A stretch of DNA of 64,000 nt from Haloprofundus salinisoli (lineage in GTDB: Archaea; Halobacteriota; Halobacteria; Halobacteriales; Haloferacaceae): positions 806,001-870,000 of the forward strand of contig NZ_CP083663.1 of assembly GCF_020097815.1 (NCBI RefSeq). The letters run 5' to 3'. Positions 27,120-35,849 of the stretch are shown here, in pieces. Numbering within the stretch: the first letter of the stretch is position 1; the number at the start of each line of letters is the position of its first letter. The notes below the pieces were generated by a model. It had not been told where the DNA came from and did not search any database. It saw only the letters and a program-made list of their open reading frames with translations. Made by a program: the position numbers and the translations under genes.

Positions 27120-28310
27120 TCAGTCGGCGACGACGCGCCGCTCCGCGATGTCGGTGACGAGTTCGTCGTACGCCGAGAGGAGTTCGTCCCACGAGTACTG
27201 CCGCCCGAGTTCCCGGGCGTTCGCGCTCAATCGCTCGGTCAGGTCGGGCGAGGAGGCGAGCTCTCGAATCGCCGCCTCGAACTCGGCCGCGTCGCGGACG
27301 AGCGCCGTCTCGCCGTCGACGATGTCGATGCCCTGCGCGCCGACGGGCGTCGTCACGATGGGGAGGCCCGCGGCGAGATAATCCATCATCTTGAGTTTCG
27401 TCCCCGACCCCATCGTCAGCGGGCAGAGCGCGATATCGGCCATCGAGAGCGCTCCCGGCAGGTCGTCGACGAACCCCGGCGTGTAGACGTTCTCGCGGGC
27501 CGTCTTCGGCGGGTCGCGGCCGACGATGACGAACTCGACGTCCGGCAGCGCGGGAGCGTACTCGTCGACGATTCGGCGGGCGGCCTCCTCGTTCGGTTCG
27601 TAGTCGCACGCGCCGACGAACAGACAGACCGGCCGCCCCTCGCGGACGCCGAGTCCCCGACGGACCGCCTCGGGGTCGCCGCCGGCGGCGATGTCGTCGT
27701 AGTTCGTCCCGTTGGTGATGACCTCACATCTGACGCCGTCGGGAACGTCGAACTCCGCGCGGTCGGCGGCCGACTGGAAGACGACGGCGTCGGCGTCGTC
27801 GATACCCGCCTGCTCGTGCGCCTGGAGGTTTTCGACCGCGCGCCGTCGAACCGGTGCGGGAATCGGTCGCGAGCGCAACTGCTGGTCGAGCAGGTCGAAC
27901 ATGGCGTTGTGCTTGTTCAAGAGCAGCGCCGCGTCGTAGTGGTCGGCGAGCAGTCGCGCCGCGCGAAGCATCTGCGGCGACTCGCTGCAGACGACGTCGA
28001 AGTTCACCGGGTGCCGACGCACCGTTCGGACCGTCAACCGCGTCTGCAGCCGTTCTATCGGCGTGTCCGACCCGAGACCCAACAGCGCGTTCCAGAGGTA
28101 GATACGGGTCGTCTTGTAGTCGAGAAACGGGTTGTCGAGGTCGAGCGCGTAGACGCCGGGCGGATACTCCGTGCCGTCGGCGTTCGGATACGCCAGCCAC
28201 ACGCGACCGCTGTCGGCCAACGCTTTCGTCGTCTCCCAGATGCGAACCTCCTCGCCGTTCGACGGGGGATAAACCGGCCCCCGGTGTAGCTGTAAGATGT
28301 CCAATCCCAT
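27120..28310 (-). CDS. GT4-type glycosyltransferase
   Basis: 396 residues with a GT-B fold. The N-terminal half has LQLHRGPVYPPSNGEEVR. The C-terminal donor domain has CLFVGACDYEPNEEAARRI, VIVGRDPP, and the nucleotide-sugar site PLTMGSGTKLKMMDYLAAGLP in place of the common EPxGxxxxEA motif. That variant is frequent in haloarchaeal GT4 proteins. It transfers a sugar with retention of configuration; donor and acceptor are unknown. It is followed on the same strand by no further gene for about 55 bases. Confidence 0.92.
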   Translation of the reverse strand: MGLDILQLHRGPVYPPSNGEEVRIWETTKALADSGRVWLAYPNADGTEYPPGVYALDLDNPFLDYKTTRIYLWNALLGLGSDTPIERLQTRLTVRTVRRHPVNFDVVCSESPQMLRAARLLADHYDAALLLNKHNAMFDLLDQQLRSRPIPAPVRRRAVENLQAHEQAGIDDADAVVFQSAADRAEFDVPDGVRCEVITNGTNYDDIAAGGDPEAVRRGLGVREGRPVCLFVGACDYEPNEEAARRIVDEYAPALPDVEFVIVGRDPPKTARENVYTPGFVDDLPGALSMADIALCPLTMGSGTKLKMMDYLAAGLPIVTTPVGAQGIDIVDGETALVRDAAEFEAAIRELASSPDLTERLSANARELGRQYSWDELLSAYDELVTDIAERRVVAD

Positions 28311-28390
28311 TTCGAGACAGGTCAGCAGTCACGCAGATAGCGTTTGTGTCGGTCTCGACGAGGCGGCGACTCGAAAACTGGTCGACGGAC

Positions 28391-29497
28391 TCAGCGACAC
28401 CCGGCGAGAATCTCTTCGAGCGCCCGCTGCATCTGCGGGCCGAGCGTCTCGGGCGCGTTCCGTTCTGTGACCTGTGCGGCCGCCGCCGCGCCGAGTCGCC
28501 GTCGCCGCTCGGGGTCCGAGAGAAGATCGTCCAGAAGCGACGCGAGCGCCGTCGAGTCGTCGGCGTCGACCAGAACCCCCGTCTCGCCGTCGGCTACCTG
28601 CTCGTCGATGCCGTATCCGCGACTGGCGACGACGGGCAGTCCCGCCGCCTGCGCCTCGATGACGACGTTCGGGTACGCGTCGATCTCCGAGACGTAGGCG
28701 AAGAGGTCCGCCGAGGCGTACAGCCCCGCGACGTCGCTCACGAACCCGAGCGCGTGGATTCGCGCGTCCAGCGGGTTGTCGCCGACCCGTTCGTCGACGT
28801 ACCGTTCGAGCGCGTCGTAGTAGAGGCCGTCGCCGGCGACGACGAAACTGACGTCGTCTCGGCGCTCGCCGAGTTCGACCATCGCGTCGACGAGTCGGCA
28901 GACGCCGAGATACTTGCCGCGGTACTGGAGGTTCGTCACGGTCAGGACGGTCATCGTGCCGGTGGCGGTGTCGGACGCGCCGTCGGCGACTGTGGTTCGA
29001 CGGTACTGCGAGGGCGTCACCGGACCGGGAACGACGCGAATCCGCTCTGGCGGGCACGACGTCCGGCGGGCGAGCGTCTCCGCCAGCGACTCGGAGACGG
29101 CGACGAAACCGTCTGCGTAGCGAAACGTCACTCGGGTGAGCGCCGAGAGGCCGCAGTACGCGAGCCATCGGCCCCACTGCTTCGTCTGTCGATGCTCGGT
29201 GCGTTTCTCGCCGTGCTGTCTGAACAGGTCGCCGTTGGCTCTGACGACGAGCGGCACGCCGTACAGGAGGCTGAGCACCACCGAGACGATGCCCAACATC
29301 CCGGACCCGTTGTAGACGACGAGCGCGTCGGTGTCGCCGCCGCGGAGCGCCGCGCGGCCGCGCCGGAACTGCGAGAGCGTTCGCTCGAACGCGCCCGCGT
29401 CGGAGTCCAGCGAGACGACGACGCTCTCGGCGTCCATCGTCGACAGCGGCGCTTCGAGTTCGAACGGCCGGAGGTCGGTGAACCCGACGACACGCAT
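28391..29497 (-). CDS. GT4-type glycosyltransferase
   Basis: 368 residues from the ATG at 29497; the frame is open to 29590, but the GT-B fold begins at MRVVGFTDLRPFELE. The donor domain shows VVAGDGLYYDALE, ALGFVSDVAGLYASADLF and SEIDAYPNVVIEAQAAGLPVVAS, the standard nucleotide-sugar binding block. It is soluble or peripheral. It lies 80 bases upstream of the other GT4 gene on the same strand, so the two are probably one transcript and act in sequence on one glycan. Confidence 0.92.
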   Translation of the reverse strand: MRVVGFTDLRPFELEAPLSTMDAESVVVSLDSDAGAFERTLSQFRRGRAALRGGDTDALVVYNGSGMLGIVSVVLSLLYGVPLVVRANGDLFRQHGEKRTEHRQTKQWGRWLAYCGLSALTRVTFRYADGFVAVSESLAETLARRTSCPPERIRVVPGPVTPSQYRRTTVADGASDTATGTMTVLTVTNLQYRGKYLGVCRLVDAMVELGERRDDVSFVVAGDGLYYDALERYVDERVGDNPLDARIHALGFVSDVAGLYASADLFAYVSEIDAYPNVVIEAQAAGLPVVASRGYGIDEQVADGETGVLVDADDSTALASLLDDLLSDPERRRRLGAAAAAQVTERNAPETLGPQMQRALEEILAGCR

Positions 29498-29844
29498 CAG
29501 GCGCTCACCGTCCCGGGGTCGCTCGTAGTCGAACCGTCTCGTCGCACCGAAGCGCCTACTCGTTTCGCCGCCACTGCTTCGCCCATCCACGTCACCACTC
29601 AGGAGCAGCGCCCATAACTGTTCGCCACGTGACAGCGCCGCGACGAGTTAGACCACCCGAGACGTGTCGGCAAGTGCCGAAACGTGTCGGGGGACCGCCG
29701 TTTCCCCGCGGAAATATATACTTTCATACAATGTTCTGTACTGGTTTCATCTGGCTGAGATAATGCGTACTATAATACGGATGCTCCTCGAACGTGAGTC
29801 TACCGTGGCGGAAGCGCGGTATCTGTGGGAGGTATGCAACATCT

Positions 29845-30702
29845 ATGACCGAGAAACAGCGCTCCGACGTCGTCGAGCAGTCGGAGCAGAACCGACGCAA
29901 CAGTTCCTCGACCAGCGTCGACCGGCGCGTGGCTGTGCCGGGATTCGACCGACCGGCGCGCGAGCGTGCGCGTCCCGCACGGTGGGTCGTCGCGGCGGGA
30001 GTCGGTGTCGCACTGGGCGTTCTCTTTGCGGTAGGGGGACTGTTCACGCAGCGGTGGCTGTTCGTCGCGCTGGGTGCTGTCGCACTGTACGTCGCGGCGC
30101 TCGCGTACTACCTCGCGCCGGACGCATCGGTTTCGGAGGCGGTTACGGAACGGCTCTACTGGAGCTACATCGACGGGAGAGACGCCCTCGACGCGTCGAC
30201 TGCTCACGTGTACCTCCCTTCGGCGTCGACGGCCGGCGAAGCGCACGGCGTCCGATTGACGCTCGTCGACGACACGACGGACTCGTCTGCCAGCGCGTCG
30301 GGGGACGCGTCGCCGAGACCGCAACAGCGGCCCGTCGGTGTGGGGCTGCTCGAATCGTACCTCGGTGAGACGAACGAGGCGCTCTCGACGGATCTGCGCC
30401 GCCTCGCCGACCAGCTGGCGGAGGCGGTCGTCGACGGCTTCCGCCTCGCCGACGCCGCCGAGATCGTCGACAGAACCGACGAGAGAGTCGCGTTCAGGCT
30501 GTCCGGCTGCGCGCTCACGCCGCTGACGCGGCTCGACCACCCCACCGTCTCGTTTCTCGGCACCGCGATGGCGGCGGGACTCGGTCGTCCGGTTCGAGTC
30601 GTCGCCGAACGAAACCGGGGCGACGGTAGCTACCGCGTCGACTGTCTCGTCGAGACAGAGTCGAAGCCGAGGTCGCAATCGTCCGACGGCGCTCTCGACT
30701 GA
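29845..30702 (+). CDS. Hypothetical membrane-anchored protein, 285 aa
   Basis: A charged N-terminal tail (1-45) precedes two membrane helices (about 46-90) and a soluble C-terminal domain with LGLLESYLGETNEALS-like and DHPTVSFLGTAMAAGLGRPV segments. I do not recognise the family with certainty; similar proteins occur in other haloarchaea. An in-frame start at 29794 exists, but GGAGGT at 29828-29833 lies 12 bases before the ATG at 29845. It converges with the following pair of membrane genes. Confidence 0.75.
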   Translation: MTEKQRSDVVEQSEQNRRNSSSTSVDRRVAVPGFDRPARERARPARWVVAAGVGVALGVLFAVGGLFTQRWLFVALGAVALYVAALAYYLAPDASVSEAVTERLYWSYIDGRDALDASTAHVYLPSASTAGEAHGVRLTLVDDTTDSSASASGDASPRPQQRPVGVGLLESYLGETNEALSTDLRRLADQLAEAVVDGFRLADAAEIVDRTDERVAFRLSGCALTPLTRLDHPTVSFLGTAMAAGLGRPVRVVAERNRGDGSYRVDCLVETESKPRSQSSDGALD

Positions 30703-30710
30703 CGAGCGAG

Positions 30711-30977
30711 TTAGAACCCGACGTAGAGGTCGTACAGTCTGAGCGGCACGTACAGCCCGAACAGCGCCAGTTGGACGGCGAGCACGTGCCGCGCGCGGAC
30801 GACCCACGTCGGACGGTGATGCGACGGGGACGCGAGTTCGAGCGCGACGGCGAATCCGGCGATGGCGATAGCGAAGACGAACCCGGGCGTGAGCGCGTCG
30901 ACGAGGGCGAGCCAGAGCGTTCCGAACGTCGTCCAGACGGCGGTGAGGAGGACGAGACGGTGCGGACCCGTCGGCAT
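30711..30977 (-). CDS. Small membrane protein, 88 aa (DUF7534-like)
   Basis: Three hydrophobic helices with short loops (LVLLTAVWTTFGTLWLALV, then FVFAIAIAGFAVALELA, then LAVQLALFGLYVPL). The ATG overlaps the stop of the DUF1616 gene by four bases (ATGA), so the two are translationally coupled and the start is secure. No motif suggests an enzyme. It is probably a partner of the DUF1616 protein. The family number is from memory. Confidence 0.8.
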   Translation of the reverse strand: MPTGPHRLVLLTAVWTTFGTLWLALVDALTPGFVFAIAIAGFAVALELASPSHHRPTWVVRARHVLAVQLALFGLYVPLRLYDLYVGF

Positions 30978-31981
30978 CACGCCGACCCTCCCGGACTCGG
31001 AGGCGACGGCGCGAGCGACGCGTTGGCCTGGCCGCTCGCTCTGACCGTCGTCCAGAAGTGAACCGTCCGATAGGCGTTCGCCCCCGTCGGTTCGGCGGGC
31101 GGCGACCCCTCGTAGAGGAGCAGTTGTACCCGCTGGTTGGTCCCGACGCGCTCCGGCCGGAACTCGAACCGTCGGACGTCGGTCTCGCCGGAGGAGACGC
31201 GCGTCTCGAACCGACCGAGTTCCGAACTGGCCGCGACCGTACCGGTGTTCTCGTCGACGTCCTGGAGCAGCACGACGGCGGTGTAGTCGACGGCTCTCCC
31301 CTCCTCGTTTTCTATCTGGACGTAGAGCTCGCTGGCCTCGCCGGCGACGACGTCGGTCGGGTAGTCGCTCGCGGTCAACCGCCCTGCGTCGTCTTCGGTC
31401 AGTACCGAAAAGCCGGTGAACGTCTCGCCCTGTTCGGGGGTGACGACCGCGTAGCCGACGCCTCCGAAGGCGACCACCACGCAGACCACGAGCAGCGCGG
31501 TGACGGCGCGTTCGAGGCCGCTCGACGCGGTGAGAAGCGACGGTCCGCGTGGGAGGGAGACGCGGAACCGACGACCGGGCGGCGTCGACCACCGGCGCTT
31601 CGCCGCGACCAGCAGGCCGACGACGTTCACCGCCCCGACAGCGGCGATGGTGGGTCCGGCGAACAGCCCGAACGGCGAACTGGCGAGAACCAGTCCGAGG
31701 AGCGCGACGACGATGAGACTCGTGCCGACCGAGAGGACGAGCCGATGGCCGAGCGTGAGTCGCCGGACGTCGCCTCGTAGCTGTGCGGTGGTCTCCGACC
31801 GTGGGAACAGCGCCGAGACGATTACGTAGCCCGGGACGAACGCGACGTAGATGCCGCCCAGGAAGGCGATACCCGGCGAGGGGACGCCGAGCGTTGACGC
31901 CAGTACGACGTAGCCGACCAGAAAGCCCGCACAGACGGCGAGGTCGAGAAACTGGGCGGCGAGCGATTCGCGAACGGACAC
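30977..31981 (-). CDS. DUF1616 membrane protein
   Basis: 334 residues from a GTG start. Four N-terminal helices include the DUF1616 region (PSPGIAFLGGIYVAFVPGYVIVS), then one more helix (about 165-185), then an extracellular beta-sandwich with DYPTDVVAGEASELYVQIEN and DVRRFEFRPERVG. DUF1616 genes sit in archaeal glycosylation and S-layer regions (in Haloferax near the agl genes), so a role in surface glycan assembly is plausible but unproven. A TTTATG box lies 27 bases before the GTG. Confidence 0.88.
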   Translation of the reverse strand: MSVRESLAAQFLDLAVCAGFLVGYVVLASTLGVPSPGIAFLGGIYVAFVPGYVIVSALFPRSETTAQLRGDVRRLTLGHRLVLSVGTSLIVVALLGLVLASSPFGLFAGPTIAAVGAVNVVGLLVAAKRRWSTPPGRRFRVSLPRGPSLLTASSGLERAVTALLVVCVVVAFGGVGYAVVTPEQGETFTGFSVLTEDDAGRLTASDYPTDVVAGEASELYVQIENEEGRAVDYTAVVLLQDVDENTGTVAASSELGRFETRVSSGETDVRRFEFRPERVGTNQRVQLLLYEGSPPAEPTGANAYRTVHFWTTVRASGQANASLAPSPPSPGGSA

Positions 31982-32421
31982 AGTTCGGATAACTGTAATC
32001 TAGCACATAAATCTACTCTCGTGAATAGAAACTGACTATTGCGTCGCTCACGTCGTCTCCGTCGTCGAAGCGAGTCGAAACGAGTCGAACCGCGTCGAAC
32101 CGACGGACTCGCCGCGTGGTCAGAGATCGGCTGGTCGTCGTTGGGGCCGCCGCGTCCGGCGAACTGGAATAGAAAATCTAGCTGAAAATACGTGTCCAAC
32201 CGAAAAATCAGAAGGTTTACCTTCGGCTGTACAAACTGCGGTTATGCGTGGGGAACAGATGTCTACACGAGGAAGTGAGAAACTATGAAATTTGATAGTT
32301 CCGGGAGATGGTTTACGCTGAGTCGGCGTCGCGGACGTCCCACGCTACCTGCCCGCCGAGCGACCGAGGCAACGGCGCGGGCGGCGTAACTCGAAGAACT
32401 CCGTACGAAAAACGAATATCT
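31982..32421. other. Divergent intergenic region with short tandem repeats
   Basis: 440 bases between the DUF1616 operon and the PL14-like gene. It contains three 10-bp direct repeats of the form CGNGTCGAAC at 32071-32100, followed by a partial copy. A lower-GC stretch at about 32160-32300 with TATA-like GGTTTACC at 32212-32219 may be the promoter of the rightward gene. No coding frame has convincing character, though an ATG at 32308 is in frame with the next gene. Confidence 0.5.
32006..32011 (-). promoter_or_regulatory. TATA box of the DUF1616 operon
   Basis: Minus-strand TTTATG centred about 27 bases before the GTG at 31981, in an AT-rich patch. This is the spacing expected for a leaderless haloarchaeal transcript, and it supports the GTG start. 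Confidence 0.6.
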
Positions 32422-33552
32422 ATGACGAAAAACCACGGCTACAACACACCGAAGAAAGGAACCGCCGACTGGAACGTACCACTGAACGAGAATTTCAAGA
32501 AAATCGATGAAGACATCGAAGTCCGAGACATCGAGTCGAAGCTCGACACGTACGAGCCGACGGCGGGGGCGAAGTTCCTGGCGACCGACACGGGTAACCG
32601 GTATCTCGGTGACGGCGAGCAGTGGAACCTCGCGCCGCTGCCGCAGCGCGGAGCGGTCGGCGACCTGACCGCGCAGAATCGGTTCCGCGTTCCGACGCGC
32701 GAACAGGACCCCGAAAACGCCGAGGTCGGCGAACTGTGGCTTCGGACCGACGAGAACGCGCTCAAAGTCCAGATGGCCAACGGCGTGCAGACGCTCGCCA
32801 GCGGCGAAAGCTCCGGCGACAGCGGTAGCGACGGCGGCGGCACGACCAACGCCGACGTCACCATCGACTTCGCCGACGACTCGTACCTCGACAAGTTCGA
32901 CACTCGCAGGACGAGTTGGAACACCATCGTCGACGGCGAGAAGGCGCGCACCGACACGGCGCTTCAGGTCCACCTCGAAGAGGGCAGCCACTACGGTACC
33001 GACATGAAGTACTACTTCGGCGACAACGGCATGTCGGAACCCGAAGAGCTCTGGACCCGCTACTACCTCCGCTTGGACCCCGGCTTCGAGGTCACCTCCG
33101 ACGGCGGGAAACTCCCCGGTCCGGCGGGAACGTACGACAGCGGCGGGTGGGGCGGAAAGCCCGCCGACGGGACGAACGGGTGGTCCGCGCGGATGGCGTT
33201 CATGCCGGCCAGCGGCGGCGGTGCCAAACTGTCGTACTACTGCTACCACGCCGACATGAACAACTGGGGCGAGTGGTGGGGCTGGGACGGCACGATCGAG
33301 ACCGACCGCTACTACCAGATCGACAGCTACGTCAAGCTCAACACGCCCGGCGAGAACGACGGTATCCTCCGCGGCTGGATAGACGGCCAGCAGGCGATGG
33401 AGAAGACCGACATCCGGTTCCGCGACACCGACGACCTGAAGGTGGAGTCGCTGTGGTTCAACATCTACCACGGCGGTGGCGACACGTCGCCCAGCGACAA
33501 CATGCTCTACTTCGACAACCTCCAGATGTCGACGAGCGGTCCGCTGGACTGA
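32422..33552 (+). CDS. Polysaccharide lyase 14-like protein with tail-fibre-like N-terminus
   Basis: 376 residues. The N-terminal part (1-about 75) has WNVPLNENFKKIDEDIE and FLATDTGNRYLGDGEQWN, a module seen on haloarchaeal and phage receptor-binding proteins. Residues about 100-127 (ELWLRTDENALKVQMANG) look like a tail-fibre collar repeat. After a glycine/serine linker (128-142) comes a domain resembling PL14 alginate/glucuronan lyases (WTRYYLRLDPGFEV, GGKLPGPAG, GWSARMAF, YYCYHADM). It has no signal peptide or membrane helix, so how it would reach outside is unclear. It sits in the glycan island. Confidence 0.8.
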   Translation: MTKNHGYNTPKKGTADWNVPLNENFKKIDEDIEVRDIESKLDTYEPTAGAKFLATDTGNRYLGDGEQWNLAPLPQRGAVGDLTAQNRFRVPTREQDPENAEVGELWLRTDENALKVQMANGVQTLASGESSGDSGSDGGGTTNADVTIDFADDSYLDKFDTRRTSWNTIVDGEKARTDTALQVHLEEGSHYGTDMKYYFGDNGMSEPEELWTRYYLRLDPGFEVTSDGGKLPGPAGTYDSGGWGGKPADGTNGWSARMAFMPASGGGAKLSYYCYHADMNNWGEWWGWDGTIETDRYYQIDSYVKLNTPGENDGILRGWIDGQQAMEKTDIRFRDTDDLKVESLWFNIYHGGGDTSPSDNMLYFDNLQMSTSGPLD

Positions 33553-33596
33553 CGCGGACGAACCGCCGAAGCGAAGCATCGTCACGGGCAACGACG

Positions 33597-34559
33597 CTAC
33601 GACTCTTCGCGGCTGTTTTTCCGTTCCGACGGTGCCCAGACGATGGCGTCGGTGAGAGAGAGCGTGTCGTAGAGGTGACGGTAGAACCGGAGATTCCACG
33701 TCGTGTGGTCCGCTCTCGGCGTCGGTCCGAGTCTGAGCGCCGGATACAGCGGTAACACGTCGACGAAGCGACGCTCGTCGATGCCGAGGCCCGAACAGTA
33801 CGTCGAGACGCAGCGCCCGACCGCGCGCGAGAACGGGCAGTCGCGGAAGAACGCGCGATTCGTTGCCTGGGTGTAGCTATCGAACACGTACAGCGCCGTC
33901 TCGACGACGAGTTTCAGAAAGTCGACGAGCGGGACGCCGTCGGTGCGGAAGTACTCGAAGTCGATGACCGACCGGACGTCGAGGTCCGCGCCGACGAGGA
34001 TGTTCGTCCCGTCGTAGTCGCCGTGGGTCGGCCCGAGGAAGAACTGCTCGGAGTCGACGAACCGGTCGACGTACGCGGCGGCATCTGGCAGCGTCGACGC
34101 CGAGAGCCGCCGCCGCTTCTCGTCGGCGTCGTACGTCCGGGCGTCGACCGTTCCCTCGGCGAACGCGACCAACCACTCGGTGGCGTTCGAGAGAAACCGC
34201 TCCGCACACTGGTCGAACCGCCGAAAGGTGTAGTGGGCCGGTTGGCCGCCGAGGAACTCCTTGAAGATGACGGGCGTCCCGTCGACGCTCTCGACGGCCA
34301 GCGGCGTCTCGACGGTCGTACGGAGCCGGTCGAACGGGTCGACGAGTTCGCGGAGTCGGGCGAGTCGCTCCCACTCGCCGCGGACCTCGGCGTCGTCCCA
34401 TCTGGCGAACCGACAGACGGCCACCGGGTCGTCGCGTTCGTAGACGAACACCGTGATGTAGCCGGTCGGTCCGCGCGTCCCGCTGTACAGACTGTACGAG
34501 AGCGCCGACCGGTCGGCGTCGAACCGCTCGGCGACTCGGTCGAGCAGTTCGTCAATCAT
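33597..34559 (-). CDS. APH-fold phosphotransferase/kinase
   Basis: 320 residues. The protein-kinase-like catalytic loop HGDYDGTN (D181, N186) and metal-binding DFEYF (D200) identify the aminoglycoside-phosphotransferase/choline-kinase fold. IFKEFLGGQP carries the ATP-binding lysine (K100). Its ATG overlaps the methyltransferase stop (ATGA), so the two are coupled. Given the neighbours, a sugar or lipid-linked glycan is a likelier substrate than an antibiotic. Drug resistance should not be inferred. Confidence 0.85.
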   Translation of the reverse strand: MIDELLDRVAERFDADRSALSYSLYSGTRGPTGYITVFVYERDDPVAVCRFARWDDAEVRGEWERLARLRELVDPFDRLRTTVETPLAVESVDGTPVIFKEFLGGQPAHYTFRRFDQCAERFLSNATEWLVAFAEGTVDARTYDADEKRRRLSASTLPDAAAYVDRFVDSEQFFLGPTHGDYDGTNILVGADLDVRSVIDFEYFRTDGVPLVDFLKLVVETALYVFDSYTQATNRAFFRDCPFSRAVGRCVSTYCSGLGIDERRFVDVLPLYPALRLGPTPRADHTTWNLRFYRHLYDTLSLTDAIVWAPSERKNSREES

Positions 34560-35599
34560 GGGGCGTCGGCGCTGATCTTGTACGCCGGTGTGAGTGCACC
34601 TATTAGACGTGCGGTCCCCGGCGGAAACGGAACGCGCGACAGCGATTGGGGGGTGACCGAACCGTGAACACAGCTCCCGAGCGACACCAGTTTCCGTCTG
34701 AGAAACGTCGCGAGCAGTTGCTCGTCGGAGAAGACGAACGCCGGCGAGCGCCGATTCGGAACGGCGTACGAGACGGCCACGTCCCGAAAGCCCGCACGTT
34801 CGAGCAGGCGGACGTACCCGCGTTCGGAGTGGAGTCGAACCGACGACGAGTGACGACGACCGCCGGCGTCGAGAACGGCCGTTTCGACGGCCGCGGGAAC
34901 GAGAGAAGTGAAGCGATAAACCGGGTCCAGCCGGTTCCACTCGCTCATCAAGAGACGGCCGCCCGGCCGAAGCCAACGGCGGACCCGTCGGAGAAACGAA
35001 CGCTGTGCGCGAACGGGGTCGTCCGACCGGTCGTCCGCCCCGACGTGTTTCAGCACGCCGTTTATCACCACCACGTCGAACTGGTCGTCACCGAACGGGA
35101 GCGCCCCCGCGTCGCCGTGGACGAGCGTGAGGTTCTCCGTCTCCGCGGGCTCCCGCATCGCCGCGGAGAATCGCAACCCGTCGAGATTGGTGTCGACGGC
35201 GACGACGTGGTCGGCGCGCCGAGCGAGCGAGCGCGTGAGCGCTCCGTATCGACTGCCGAGTTCGAGCACCGTCTTCCCCGCGAGCGGTTCGATACGGAGC
35301 CAGTCGGCCTGGTCGGGGTTGAGCCACGACTCGTACTCGAAGTCGGGGTGGATCCGCTGAAGCTCGGACTCGAACTTCTCGGCCCGCTTGAACGCGGTCA
35401 TCCCCTCGGTACGCAGCGCCGCGACGAGCGTGTGGATCTCCTCGGAGTCCTCGGCCGCGGCGTCGACGTCGAGCAGCCGGACGATGCCGTCGTCGTCGAC
35501 CTGCCAGCCGCTGTGGCACTGCCCGTCCCGCGACTCCCGCCGACGGGAGAGACGGGACCCACAGTCCCCACAGACGAACTCCAACTCCGGTGGCCACAT
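34556..35599 (-). CDS. Class I SAM methyltransferase with N-terminal zinc ribbon
   Basis: 347 residues. An N-terminal CxxC (C10, C13) and CH pair (C28, H29) form a small metal ribbon. After a helical linker the SAM domain starts with VLELGSRYGALT (about 111-122), then VAVDTN, HGDAGALPFGDDQFDVVV and a C-terminal extension. It probably methylates a small molecule or sugar of the island's glycan. It is the first gene of a two-gene operon with the APH-fold kinase. A perfect palindrome sits between its TATA box and start. Confidence 0.88.
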   Translation of the reverse strand: MWPPELEFVCGDCGSRLSRRRESRDGQCHSGWQVDDDGIVRLLDVDAAAEDSEEIHTLVAALRTEGMTAFKRAEKFESELQRIHPDFEYESWLNPDQADWLRIEPLAGKTVLELGSRYGALTRSLARRADHVVAVDTNLDGLRFSAAMREPAETENLTLVHGDAGALPFGDDQFDVVVINGVLKHVGADDRSDDPVRAQRSFLRRVRRWLRPGGRLLMSEWNRLDPVYRFTSLVPAAVETAVLDAGGRRHSSSVRLHSERGYVRLLERAGFRDVAVSYAVPNRRSPAFVFSDEQLLATFLRRKLVSLGSCVHGSVTPQSLSRVPFPPGTARLIGALTPAYKISADAP

Positions 35600-35610
35600 C
35601 GATACGCCAC

Positions 35611-35626
35611 TGTAGTCCGGACTACA
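35611..35626. promoter_or_regulatory. Perfect 16-bp palindrome, candidate operator
   Basis: TGTAGTCCGGACTACA is its own reverse complement over all 16 bases. It lies 12 bases before the methyltransferase ATG and abuts the TATA box at 35625-35635, so a bound dimeric regulator would cover the transcription start and block RNA polymerase. Confidence 0.6.
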
Positions 35627-35635
35627 TATTATATG
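35625..35635 (-). promoter_or_regulatory. TATA box of the methyltransferase-kinase operon
   Basis: CATATAATATG on the minus strand, centred about 31 bases before the ATG at 35599. The leader would be four bases or less. Confidence 0.65.
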
Positions 35636-35849
35636 TTGTTCACCATACTACTATGTTCTCGGGTGTCGTCAGCGGCGCGTCTCTCGGAGGGTTCGTATCA
35701 GTGCTCAGAGATTACACTACACTTAGGGGTTTGGCGCGCGAGTATGTCGTGCATCATGACCGCGGAAGCAGTTTTCCGAGTGCACCGACAATCCTCAGCG
35801 ATGGCTGGAACTCGTTCGAGTGCACTCGCCGCAGATGGGGCGTCAACGA

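Noticed and set aside
33597-34559. APH-fold protein as an antibiotic resistance gene
   Set aside because: The fold is shared by many sugar and lipid kinases; the coupling to a methyltransferase inside a glycan island argues against drug modification.
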